Virus record (IMG/VR): IMGVR_UViG_3300000553_000092 | Location: 1-42,192 of that record | DNA from: a virus | Strand: one strand, 5' to 3' | DNA: 42,192 nt | In this document: positions 30,593-37,816 of the stretch, one piece after another | How the letters are laid out: each line of letters begins with the position of its first letter | How positions within the stretch are numbered: the first letter of the stretch is position 1 | The notes under the pieces: generated by a model | Seen by the model: the letters and a program-made list of their open reading frames with translations, nothing else | Databases searched by the model: none | Told to the model about the DNA's origin: nothing | Translations under genes and position numbers: made by a program

Positions 30593-30802
30593 TTACAAAT
30601 GTGTAGTGGTAGTACTGGTAGTAGTTGAATGTGTAGTAGTGGTAGTGGTAGTAGTTGTAGGATTACAACATTGATATCCTGGAATAGATACCCATTTACC
30701 TACTTTAGGCATTTTACGTCTTAGAATAAGACTTCCTGCAACCACTCTGCCTTGTCCATCCATACGAACATAAGCATTAAGTTTCTTGTCGAGACTTCCC
30801 AT
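30593..30802 (-). CDS. Small structural-type protein with poly-Thr tail
   Basis: A 69-residue protein. The N-terminal 50 residues (DKKLNAYVRMDGQGRVVAGS then LILRRKMPKVGKW and a CC pair) match a small protein I recall from many Bacteroidota phages. The C-terminus is TTTTTTTTTHSTTTSTTTTH, a dense Thr tail and an obvious candidate for O-glycosylation. The gene end consists of short repeats that could vary in length by slippage. Confidence 0.65.
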   Translation of the reverse strand: MGSLDKKLNAYVRMDGQGRVVAGSLILRRKMPKVGKWVSIPGYQCCNPTTTTTTTTTHSTTTSTTTTHL

Positions 30803-30814
30803 AATGATATAATT

Positions 30815-30967
30815 TTAAGAATGATGAATATTTGTTGCACTTGTTGTCTTTACACTTGGAGACATTGCAATAGTTGTTTTCTGTTTTTTAATAATTTTAT
30901 ATACAACTATTGCAATCTCAATTCCAAGTGTAATCAGTAATAATATTTCAAGAATATTAAGAAACAT
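30815..30967 (-). CDS. Tiny single-pass membrane protein
   Basis: A 50-residue ORF starting at 30967 and overlapping the upstream stop by 11 bases. Residues 2-23 form one hydrophobic helix (FLNILEILLLITLGIEIAIV), followed by a Lys-rich stretch (KIIKKQK) and a Ser/Thr-rich tail. The topology looks like a real membrane peptide. It fills an otherwise empty 150-base gap. Confidence 0.55.
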   Translation of the reverse strand: MFLNILEILLLITLGIEIAIVVYKIIKKQKTTIAMSPSVKTTSATNIHHS

Positions 30968-31268
30968 TGGTAGCATCTAATGTTGTACTAGAAGGAACAT
31001 CTGTATTAGCAAGTGTAGTAAACTGTAATATATTTCCAGAAGTTGTTCCAAGAAGATTTGTAGCTACAACTTTGAAAAAATAAACAGTTTCTGGAAGAAG
31101 TGCTGTAACATCTGCAGATACAGGAATAAAATCTAATCCTGCAGATACTGTAACTTCAGGAGTAACTGTACCTAATGCATCTGTAACTCCATATTCAAAA
31201 GATACCTGAGTATCTAATCCGTTAGGATTAACTGTGCCATTTAATGTGGCTGTGTGAATAAGACTCAT
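30957..31268 (-). CDS. Fibronectin type III-like tail protein
   Basis: A 103-residue protein with one FN3-like beta-sandwich: ATLNGTVNPNGLDTQVSFEY at the start, LLPETVYFFKVVATNLLGTT and ILQFTTLAN at the end. Such domains decorate phage tails and may hold carbohydrate. A similar module ends the large fibre protein in this window. The C-terminus is Ser/Thr-rich. Confidence 0.7.
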   Translation of the reverse strand: MSLIHTATLNGTVNPNGLDTQVSFEYGVTDALGTVTPEVTVSAGLDFIPVSADVTALLPETVYFFKVVATNLLGTTSGNILQFTTLANTDVPSSTTLDATNVS

Positions 31269-31285
31269 AATTATAAATATTAAAA

Positions 31286-32320
31286 TTAATAGTTTAAATG
31301 ATACTTTTCGTATAATTCTTTAAGTTCTTTGACATAATACCAACTGCAATATTTCTTACTATTCTCATTATTAAATACAAAGTCAATTTGAGGATCTGTA
31401 AAAGGATCTCTACCGTTGTGATACTTACCTTTATAGAATGTGGGATATGAAAACGTATCACTTATTTTCATTAGTTCACTGGATATACCAGCATTATGAT
31501 ATATAGGATGTGTTTCTAATCTATCAATAGTGTCCGTAGCCCAACTAAATCCCATTTCTGGAACTACTTTAGGAGCTGCATCTCTTACCCACAAATTCCA
31601 AAGAACTGCCCACATATCTGCACACCAACTTTGAAAACCTTTATCCTCACTTTCAAAAAATCGTTTATTAATACTTTGAAGATAATTTCGAATAATAACA
31701 CAATCGTTCATAACCTTACTCCAAAACTTAGCATCTATATTTTTCAATAGATATTGAGCTCCTCCTGAATCAAGATTATGCTCTTCCGCTATCTGTCTAC
31801 TAGTTCCAACTATACTTGTAATTTCAGCAAGAACGTCTATAGATTCATATTCAATTTTTCTTTCAGGTAGAACATCATTTAGTTTACTATTAAAATAACT
31901 AGCATTAATATAACTATTTGTATCAGATACATAGTTTATATTATTCTCAATGAGATGATCTATATTAAATCTTTCACTAAATATAATATCACAATCACAA
32001 TAAAAAATGGCATCAGCTACTCTTTGAGGATTATCTTTAAAATATCTCCATAGAACATAAGGTCTTAAAACAGAAACATAAATATCTAGTAATGATGTTA
32101 TGTCATGATCATCCGTATAATATACAAATTCTGCTTCAGGGTATAAATTATTAATTCGTTGCCACTTTGGTAAATCTGGTTGTCTGTCTTTGGGAGTAAA
32201 CACTAAGATGATAGCATCTTTTGAGTGATTAATCTTTTTTAAACTTTCTAACCATAGGTGAACTTGCCAAGTGTAATAAGTATCGTCGGGCTGTGCACAA
32301 ATGAATTTAAGATCTCTCAT
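31286..32320 (-). CDS. Putative GT-A glycosyltransferase (DxD)
   Basis: A 344-residue protein. The N-terminal KFICAQPDDTYYTWQVHLWL opens a nucleotide-binding-like fold, AIFYCDCDIIF holds the DxD, and HNAGI near the C-terminus recalls the late His of GT-A enzymes. Similar proteins sit among tail genes of Bacteroidota phages (recalled). Location between the fibre and FN3-like genes suggests that the acceptor is a virion protein. Sugar unknown. Confidence 0.6.
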   Translation of the reverse strand: MRDLKFICAQPDDTYYTWQVHLWLESLKKINHSKDAIILVFTPKDRQPDLPKWQRINNLYPEAEFVYYTDDHDITSLLDIYVSVLRPYVLWRYFKDNPQRVADAIFYCDCDIIFSERFNIDHLIENNINYVSDTNSYINASYFNSKLNDVLPERKIEYESIDVLAEITSIVGTSRQIAEEHNLDSGGAQYLLKNIDAKFWSKVMNDCVIIRNYLQSINKRFFESEDKGFQSWCADMWAVLWNLWVRDAAPKVVPEMGFSWATDTIDRLETHPIYHNAGISSELMKISDTFSYPTFYKGKYHNGRDPFTDPQIDFVFNNENSKKYCSWYYVKELKELYEKYHLNY

Positions 32321-32349
32321 ATGTAGTTGGTTTTTAAATTACAATTAAA

Positions 32350-32463
32350 TTATGAATTAACAGATTGTCCTACTATCTTAATTAGTTTATTAAGTTGAAT
32401 TAATATATTGTATAATAATTGAGATTCAGGATCTTGTCCTATGGGTCTTGAAGGAATTGTCAT
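32350..32463 (-). CDS. Tiny helical protein
   Basis: A 37-residue ORF from 32463 overlapping the fibre stop (ATGA): a Pro-rich start, then an amphipathic helix (LLYNILIQLNKLIKIV). It may trimerise with the fibre, but this is a guess. Confidence 0.4.
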   Translation of the reverse strand: MTIPSRPIGQDPESQLLYNILIQLNKLIKIVGQSVNS

Positions 32464-35400
32464 GGCTTATAAGTTAAAGGAATTATTCCCAAATATACAA
32501 AATTTATCTTCTGATTATTAAAATATATTTTAGATGTACTAATTATACTAAATGATTCTAAACTACCATAAGTAGTTCCATGACTATTTGTAGCATATGC
32601 TTTCCAATAATAAGTTCCTTCAGATAGTCCAATAATAGTTGCTGTAAATGGATTTGTTGCACTTCCAGAAATTGTATTATTTAGACTCGTAGGACTTGTT
32701 CCATATATAAAACCTTGAGAACTAACATCAAGACCTCCATTATCAAGTAAATATGTTGATAATGTTACATTTTGAGTAAGAATATCAACAGTTGATATAA
32801 AATTTTCAATTGTTGGATTACTATATATATCTATACCTGAGATAGTAAATTGTGATAATGATGCCTGAGATGACCAATATGTACCATACACATTTCCTAA
32901 TGTATCACGAGCTACTTCATTTAATGGAACTCCATCTTGTACTCCTAGATACTTATTAATAAATGTTCCTACTGTTCTTTGTCCTATATTTTCAGTGATA
33001 GACCAGTTATCTGCATCTGATACATTAATAAATATCATCTGACGATTTGTTCTAAGATCTACTAGATATTGTCCAAACATTAATCCTCCATAAGATTGAT
33101 TTCCTGTAGGAGGATTATCATTTTTATGTAATCTAGGAATAGCAGTTAAATGTAAATCAGATTTTCTAAAAGCAACAGATCCCCAACCATATCCATAAGT
33201 TGTAGGATTAGCACTAGCTTGTATTTCAACACCTAAAAAAATATGTGTGGAATTTTGACACATATCATCTGTACCTTGAGGACTATATACCCATCCTGCA
33301 GGAGTCATATCTGATTTTCTAATCTTATGAATCTCATTGTAGGTTCTTCCTGTAGCAGGATCATATCCCGAAATAAATCCATTATAAGGAGTATCGAAAG
33401 CAACATATAAGTAGTTACTATCTGTTATAGCACTATGAACAGTTCCTTTATATGCTGCATTATATCCTCCTGATATATATCCTCCTTGTGAATCTTCATC
33501 ATATACTGCTATAGCAATATCAGATAAGGATAATGTAGTTGATGGATTATATTTAGTAGAAGATATGAATGCTGTAGCAGGATCTACTTTATATATTTTT
33601 CTAATAGTTGTAAATGATTCAAAATATAAAAACTCACCATCAGTTATTATAGGAGCAATAGAATTTACTTTTCCAACTTGATAAACTTTATAATCATTTA
33701 CAATCGGATCAAATTCTAAAACCCAATCATTACTATTTACAGATTGATTATAAAATGTAGCATATATTTTACCTTTACATACTACAACTTGTTCTAGATT
33801 TGTACTAGCATTACTAGGAAGTGTACCTACCACAGGATTACTAACATATATCGGATATTCCTGATATGCTGTTATATTTTCTTGAGGAGTTCTTATTAAT
33901 AATCCTGGATTTGTAGGAAAAGGATTTCCTCGTGTACCTCCATACCAATATCCATTATAAAATTCTGTTCCATGAACTAATTCTGCATAAAATGGTATAG
34001 TAAAAGTTACTTTAGCATCTTCATTAATTACTACTGGATCGGCATATGCAGCATCCTCAAAATAATGAAAATATGGAGTAGAAGACCCTGAATAATGTTT
34101 TATACCCCCACTATAATAGTAAGGAGCAATTGAGTATGAATGATCTTGAGTTATTCCTGTAAAAATAGAAGTTAACTGATTTGTACTATTAAATACAATA
34201 GTTGCTCCATCCAATACATCTATTCCAAAACTATCTGCTGCAAACTCTGTAACTGTTACAGAAAAACTACTACTACTATTTCTTACAATAGATGTAATAT
34301 TTACTGAAACGAGAGGTATATCATATGTATATATAGGATTATTTTGTAATACTGGATTACTGGCTCCCATACTCCAAGTTGATCCAAAATCAAATCCAGT
34401 AAAGTTGCTTTGAACTACCATCTGAGCAGCAGTAAATCCTATTTGATTTCCTACCTCATCAATAGGAGTCATACTTACTACAGCATCTTTATTATAAAAC
34501 TGATGAGATTGATCATATCCAGATATTCCTAGTTTAGAAAATATAGGTCTATTATTATAATCTGAATTAGAAAGATCTCCATTAAAAATATTACGCCTAT
34601 GAATTGTAGTAATTGATGCTCCATTAATAAATCCTGATTTTCCAACAGTAGTTCCTCCTGGAAGAGTATTATTTCCACCATTGATATAGAAATTTCCTAA
34701 TACTAAACAATCTTGAACAATAGGTCCAGCTCCACCATTTTGAGCACCGTATAGAATATGAAGTGTGTTAGTAGTATTGATATTAGATTGTGTAACATTA
34801 ATATTAGCTAAAACCAAACATTGCTGCAAAATTGTACTAGTTTGTAATGTCTGTACTATCATACCACTACTCATGTCTATACTTCCTCCACTAGGAGAAA
34901 ATGATGGAACAATTATTTGACATTTATCTATTGTACCAAATACTGTACTAAATAAAAACGGAAGATTTTGCTCACCTGATATAGCAGGAGCTAATCTATA
35001 TAGATTAACATTACTGACATTACAATGGATATCACATTTAAATATACTTCTAATATTACCTTCCATTGTAATATTAGAGATTACACTAGAAGCTCCAATT
35101 ATCGGTCCAACGTATATAAAGTAACTAATTAGTGAACTTCCTATAGCTACTATATGAACATTTTGAAGAGTAATAGAGGTTAGGTTGTTTGCATTTTGAT
35201 AGACAACAGTAGATGCACCTGATGTAACTCCAGATGTATATTGAAATTTAATATTAATTAATGACAATCCATTCCAGAAAGTTAAACCGCTACCGAAACC
35301 GTTACCTGTTACTAAACTGGTAATAGTTTTATTATTACCGTCTAGATGTCCTTTCAGATCAAATGTTAACGATCTATAATAATTTACCTGACTAATCATA

Positions 35401-35528
35401 TCAACATCATTCATCACCTTCATGTAGGTGGTGGATGTATTTAGATTCAGAGCATTGACGAATTCAGCAGCTGTTGTTATTTGCCACGGATCACTAATAA
35501 TGCCTGTTCCTGCTCCTGTCCAACTCAT
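32460..35528 (-). CDS. Large tail fibre or receptor-binding protein
   Basis: A 1022-residue protein. Residues 1-400 start GTGIISDPWQITTAAEFVNA and continue with short-strand repeats rich in Asn/Ser/Gly, like a right-handed beta-helix with GLUG-type character. Residues 500-880 have repeated strand blocks (KIYATFYNQS, FLYFESFTTIRKIYKVDP, YLYVAFDTPYNGF) suggesting a beta-propeller. The last 110 contain an FN3-like module (GTYYWKAYATNSHGTTYG). No enzymatic triad seen. It probably contacts host surface glycans. Confidence 0.7.
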   Translation of the reverse strand: MSWTGAGTGIISDPWQITTAAEFVNALNLNTSTTYMKVMNDVDMISQVNYYRSLTFDLKGHLDGNNKTITSLVTGNGFGSGLTFWNGLSLINIKFQYTSGVTSGASTVVYQNANNLTSITLQNVHIVAIGSSLISYFIYVGPIIGASSVISNITMEGNIRSIFKCDIHCNVSNVNLYRLAPAISGEQNLPFLFSTVFGTIDKCQIIVPSFSPSGGSIDMSSGMIVQTLQTSTILQQCLVLANINVTQSNINTTNTLHILYGAQNGGAGPIVQDCLVLGNFYINGGNNTLPGGTTVGKSGFINGASITTIHRRNIFNGDLSNSDYNNRPIFSKLGISGYDQSHQFYNKDAVVSMTPIDEVGNQIGFTAAQMVVQSNFTGFDFGSTWSMGASNPVLQNNPIYTYDIPLVSVNITSIVRNSSSSFSVTVTEFAADSFGIDVLDGATIVFNSTNQLTSIFTGITQDHSYSIAPYYYSGGIKHYSGSSTPYFHYFEDAAYADPVVINEDAKVTFTIPFYAELVHGTEFYNGYWYGGTRGNPFPTNPGLLIRTPQENITAYQEYPIYVSNPVVGTLPSNASTNLEQVVVCKGKIYATFYNQSVNSNDWVLEFDPIVNDYKVYQVGKVNSIAPIITDGEFLYFESFTTIRKIYKVDPATAFISSTKYNPSTTLSLSDIAIAVYDEDSQGGYISGGYNAAYKGTVHSAITDSNYLYVAFDTPYNGFISGYDPATGRTYNEIHKIRKSDMTPAGWVYSPQGTDDMCQNSTHIFLGVEIQASANPTTYGYGWGSVAFRKSDLHLTAIPRLHKNDNPPTGNQSYGGLMFGQYLVDLRTNRQMIFINVSDADNWSITENIGQRTVGTFINKYLGVQDGVPLNEVARDTLGNVYGTYWSSQASLSQFTISGIDIYSNPTIENFISTVDILTQNVTLSTYLLDNGGLDVSSQGFIYGTSPTSLNNTISGSATNPFTATIIGLSEGTYYWKAYATNSHGTTYGSLESFSIISTSKIYFNNQKINFVYLGIIPLTYKP

Positions 35529-35530
35529 TA

Positions 35531-35755
35531 TTATGATTTAATAAAGTATATTACCATTGGATCTTTTACAGCAATTGCATCATATTCTGCTTGAGTTAAT
35601 ACTTGAATTCCTGTAAAAGAATTATTCACAAATAAATTCTGAATTCTTGCAACAAGTTTTGCTACAAGAGTTGTAAATCTTTCAAACTGTTTAGCGATAT
35701 ACCATAACAGATTTGCTTGAGAAGATTGACCTATTTGTTTACTAGGTACCGACAT
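35531..35755 (-). CDS. Small tail-fibre-associated protein
   Basis: A 74-residue protein with a helical N-terminal half and a C-terminal VLTQAEYDAIAVKDPMVIYF, the 'LTxxEYDAIxxKDPxTIYFI' ending seen in many phage fibre and hinge proteins. Two bases separate it from the fibre gene. Confidence 0.65.
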   Translation of the reverse strand: MSVPSKQIGQSSQANLLWYIAKQFERFTTLVAKLVARIQNLFVNNSFTGIQVLTQAEYDAIAVKDPMVIYFIKS

Positions 35756-35775
35756 ACATTTAGTATTAATAATTA

Positions 35776-35783
35776 CAAATATA
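35776..35783 (-). promoter_or_regulatory. Candidate -7 box before the tail-fibre genes
   Basis: On the minus strand TATATTTG lies 20 bases before the ATG at 35755, within a 33-base gap. No matching TTTG is found upstream, so this is a half promoter. Confidence 0.35.
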
Positions 35784-35788
35784 CAACA

Positions 35789-36076
35789 TTAATGAAATAA
35801 ATCATAGAATGCTTTTTTAATAGCTAATCTAAAGATTTTAAACTTATTAAGATCTGTCTCTATTACAAGTTCTTCCTTTTTAATTCCATTGATTATTTGA
35901 TCTTTCAATGTAATTGCTTTCTGTACTTCTACAGAAATAGAGGCAACTATTAGGGCCTTCTCTCTCTCTATATTAGCAATTTCTAATTTTAAATTTGCTT
36001 CAAGAGTCGCTTTTTTTGCATTAAGAGCATTTAATTTTGCATCAATGCTTGTTGCAACTTCCATTAATGTACTCAT
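35789..36076 (-). CDS. Coiled-coil protein
   Basis: A 95-residue protein, one long heptad-patterned helix (VATSIDAKLNALNAKKATLE to IANIEREKALIV), with a short aromatic C-terminus. Likely a trimeric or dimeric linker in the tail, or part of the lysis cluster. No enzymatic residues. Confidence 0.55.
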   Translation of the reverse strand: MSTLMEVATSIDAKLNALNAKKATLEANLKLEIANIEREKALIVASISVEVQKAITLKDQIINGIKKEELVIETDLNKFKIFRLAIKKAFYDLFH

Positions 36077-36094
36077 TGTAGAGGTATATAATTA

Positions 36095-36490
36095 TTAAGT
36101 AATTGAAATTGAAATTTCATCTCTGCTATTAATAGCATCTTGTATAAGTGGAAACAGTTTGTTAAAGGTATCTCGACTGTTTATCACCTCTCCTTTGATC
36201 TTATTTTGACCAACAAGAATGCAACCGTCAGTATCCTTGTCAGTGTTTCCTGAGTGAATACGAATACCATCAAAGCCTGGTACATTCAAAACATGAGGCA
36301 TATCTCTTTGAAATCTGTTTGAGAAATCAATAATTACCTTATATTCTCCAGCTGGTATGCAAGTTTCATTCTGTATCTTAATATCTCTTGGTACATCCTC
36401 TAATGTATCACAAAAGTATTGACTATCAATAAATAGATAACCGATTGTGTAAGTGTCCTTAAAATAGGTACGTTTAAGTTCCAGTTTCAT
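36095..36490 (-). CDS. DUF5675 family protein, probable lysis enzyme
   Basis: A 131-residue protein with the DUF5675 pattern: ELKRTYFKDTYTIGYLFIDS, CDTLED, CIPAGEYKVIIDFS, HVLNVPGFDGIRIHSGNTDK and DGCILVGQN. The conserved His, Asp and Cys in RIHSGN...DGC recall an L,D-transpeptidase-like site. The family often lies beside holins in Bacteroidota phages, so an endolysin or peptidoglycan-processing role is inferred. No signal peptide. Confidence 0.7.
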   Translation of the reverse strand: MKLELKRTYFKDTYTIGYLFIDSQYFCDTLEDVPRDIKIQNETCIPAGEYKVIIDFSNRFQRDMPHVLNVPGFDGIRIHSGNTDKDTDGCILVGQNKIKGEVINSRDTFNKLFPLIQDAINSRDEISISIT

Positions 36491-36496
36491 ATTATT

Positions 36497-36703
36497 CTAT
36501 ACTTTATTTTGTACTAACGTCATTGCCGATGTTCCTAAAATTAAACTAACTAATGAATATATAATTACATTATCTATTGCTACTTTAAAGAATACTCCAT
36601 ATAGCACAACTATTATATATATCACTAAAGCAACAAGAGCAATGAATCTTTTACTACTCTCTGGCTTATCAGCATTAATTAAATTTTTTAGATATTCTAA
36701 CAT
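36497..36703 (-). CDS. Holin-like small membrane protein
   Basis: A 68-residue protein with two hydrophobic helices (FIALVALVIYIIVVLYGVFF and VIIYSLVSLILGTSAM) and short polar ends. Size, topology and position six bases before the DUF5675 gene fit a holin that lets the lysin reach the cell wall. Confidence 0.65.
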   Translation of the reverse strand: MLEYLKNLINADKPESSKRFIALVALVIYIIVVLYGVFFKVAIDNVIIYSLVSLILGTSAMTLVQNKV

Positions 36704-36705
36704 TC

Positions 36706-37308
36706 TTAAAGTTTAATTTTCCAATAACTCTGTATCCCATATACAATCTGACCATTAAAATCAATTCCTGTATATATACCATATATTTGGTCTCTCTTAT
36801 TTTTTAGAAGAAATCCTGCAGTAATCTGATGAACAGGACTAATATTAGTTCCTTCTATAGAACCTCCTACATACACTTGATTTACTAATTTAGAAGACTT
36901 AATTATAGTTGTATTTATCTCTGGAATATTTAAATGATATTTATAAGTTCTTCCAGAAATAACATTTTTAGTTAGAGTATCTACCACAAAAACACTTCCA
37001 AACTTATCTAATTTTAAAGTATCATTAATAATATTATTTCTAAAATATAAAGTTAGAAGATCACGATACTGCTTTAATAGTTTATTATAATTTGGATTAG
37101 GAAGATAAAATGTATCGATTTTTGATTCTCCTGCTATCTTAATTACTTTTGGTTTAGAGTAAATCGTACTATCTTTTTTAATTATTATTGTATCGTGTTT
37201 AATTATAGGTTTATCAATCGTTGTAGATTTACTACATTTACCTAAGAAGAGTAGTATTAGTAAAACTCCAATTATTAGATATAGAAAATATTGTTTTATA
37301 AAGTTCAT
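36706..37308 (-). CDS. Membrane-anchored, spanin-like protein
   Basis: A 200-residue protein: an N-terminal membrane helix (YFLYLIIGVLLILLFLG), a basic/polar linker, and a C-terminal half of alternating beta-strands (VYVGGSIEG, ITAGFLLKNK, IYGIYTGIDF, IVYGIQSYWKIKL) that looks able to insert in or bind the outer membrane. The Cys after the helix lacks a proper lipobox (LGKC). It could be a one-piece spanin joining both membranes at lysis. It overlaps the upstream gene by four bases. Confidence 0.5.
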   Translation of the reverse strand: MNFIKQYFLYLIIGVLLILLFLGKCSKSTTIDKPIIKHDTIIIKKDSTIYSKPKVIKIAGESKIDTFYLPNPNYNKLLKQYRDLLTLYFRNNIINDTLKLDKFGSVFVVDTLTKNVISGRTYKYHLNIPEINTTIIKSSKLVNQVYVGGSIEGTNISPVHQITAGFLLKNKRDQIYGIYTGIDFNGQIVYGIQSYWKIKL

Positions 37309-37646
37309 TTTTTGAAATTACCATAAATATTGAATACCCATTCTGCAATTAATCCAAGAGCTACAATCACTGCGCCTGTCCATACAAATCTATTTCTAAA
37401 CGTATCTTGTTCCTGAATCTGTTTATCCTGTAACTCAAGTTTTGTCTCAAGTTTCTTAATCTTATCCTTTAATGTAACAATTTCTTCAATAAACCCTCCA
37501 GCTTTCGTTAGAGGATTTCCAAGAATTGCATCTACAACTTGGGTGAGCTTTGCATCTATAGAAGTGACTTTCTCTTCGAGATCAGAGAGTTGCTGCTCCA
37601 TACTTTTTAATTTTGCGTTTACAGATGATTCAGGAATGTGATCCAT
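37305..37646 (-). CDS. Coiled-coil protein with C-terminal membrane helix
   Basis: A 113-residue protein with a soluble coiled coil (NAKLKSMEQQLSDLEEKVTS and later IKKLETKLELQDKQI) and one C-terminal membrane helix (WTGAVIVALGLIAEWVF). The layout resembles XhlA/hemolysin-type holin helpers. It is the first gene after the leftward promoter and leader hairpin. Confidence 0.6.
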   Translation of the reverse strand: MDHIPESSVNAKLKSMEQQLSDLEEKVTSIDAKLTQVVDAILGNPLTKAGGFIEEIVTLKDKIKKLETKLELQDKQIQEQDTFRNRFVWTGAVIVALGLIAEWVFNIYGNFKK

Positions 37647-37659
37647 ATCACTAAGATTA

Positions 37660-37709
37660 ATAATCAGTTATAAAAAATAATACACGTAGGTACATATTCT
37701 ACGTGTATT
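37660..37709 (-). terminator. Terminator or attenuator in the leader of the leftward operon
   Basis: An 11-bp perfect stem (37679-37689 with 37699-37709, nine-base loop). On the minus strand it is followed by an ATTTTTT run. It lies between the leftward promoter and its first gene, so read-through would need antitermination; it would also stop transcripts entering from 39.9 kb. Confidence 0.7.
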
Positions 37710-37748
37710 GAGTTGATATAGTATCATAATAGGGATTATAATAATAAA

Positions 37749-37780
37749 CAAATCTATATATAAATCTTAACATCACCAAA
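37749..37780 (-). promoter_or_regulatory. Complete leftward Bacteroidota-type promoter
   Basis: On the minus strand, TTTG (37780-37777), a 20-base spacer and TAGATTTG (37756-37749) fit the consensus. It should drive the lysis/tail operon, leaving a leader of about 100 bases. Confidence 0.72.
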
Positions 37781-37787
37781 TTTTTTT

Positions 37788-37795
37788 TATTTTTG
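37788..37795 (+). promoter_or_regulatory. Candidate -7 box of the rightward glycosyltransferase gene
   Basis: TATTTTTG fits TAnnTTTG, 21 bases before the ATG at 37817. The upstream TTTG is missing. It would form a divergent pair with the leftward promoter. Confidence 0.45.
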
Positions 37796-37816
37796 TGTAA
37801 ACCAATATTTTACTTT

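Noticed and set aside
30599-30662. GTAGT-type simple repeat as a satellite
   Set aside because: It is in frame on the minus strand and encodes the Thr tail of a conserved small protein.
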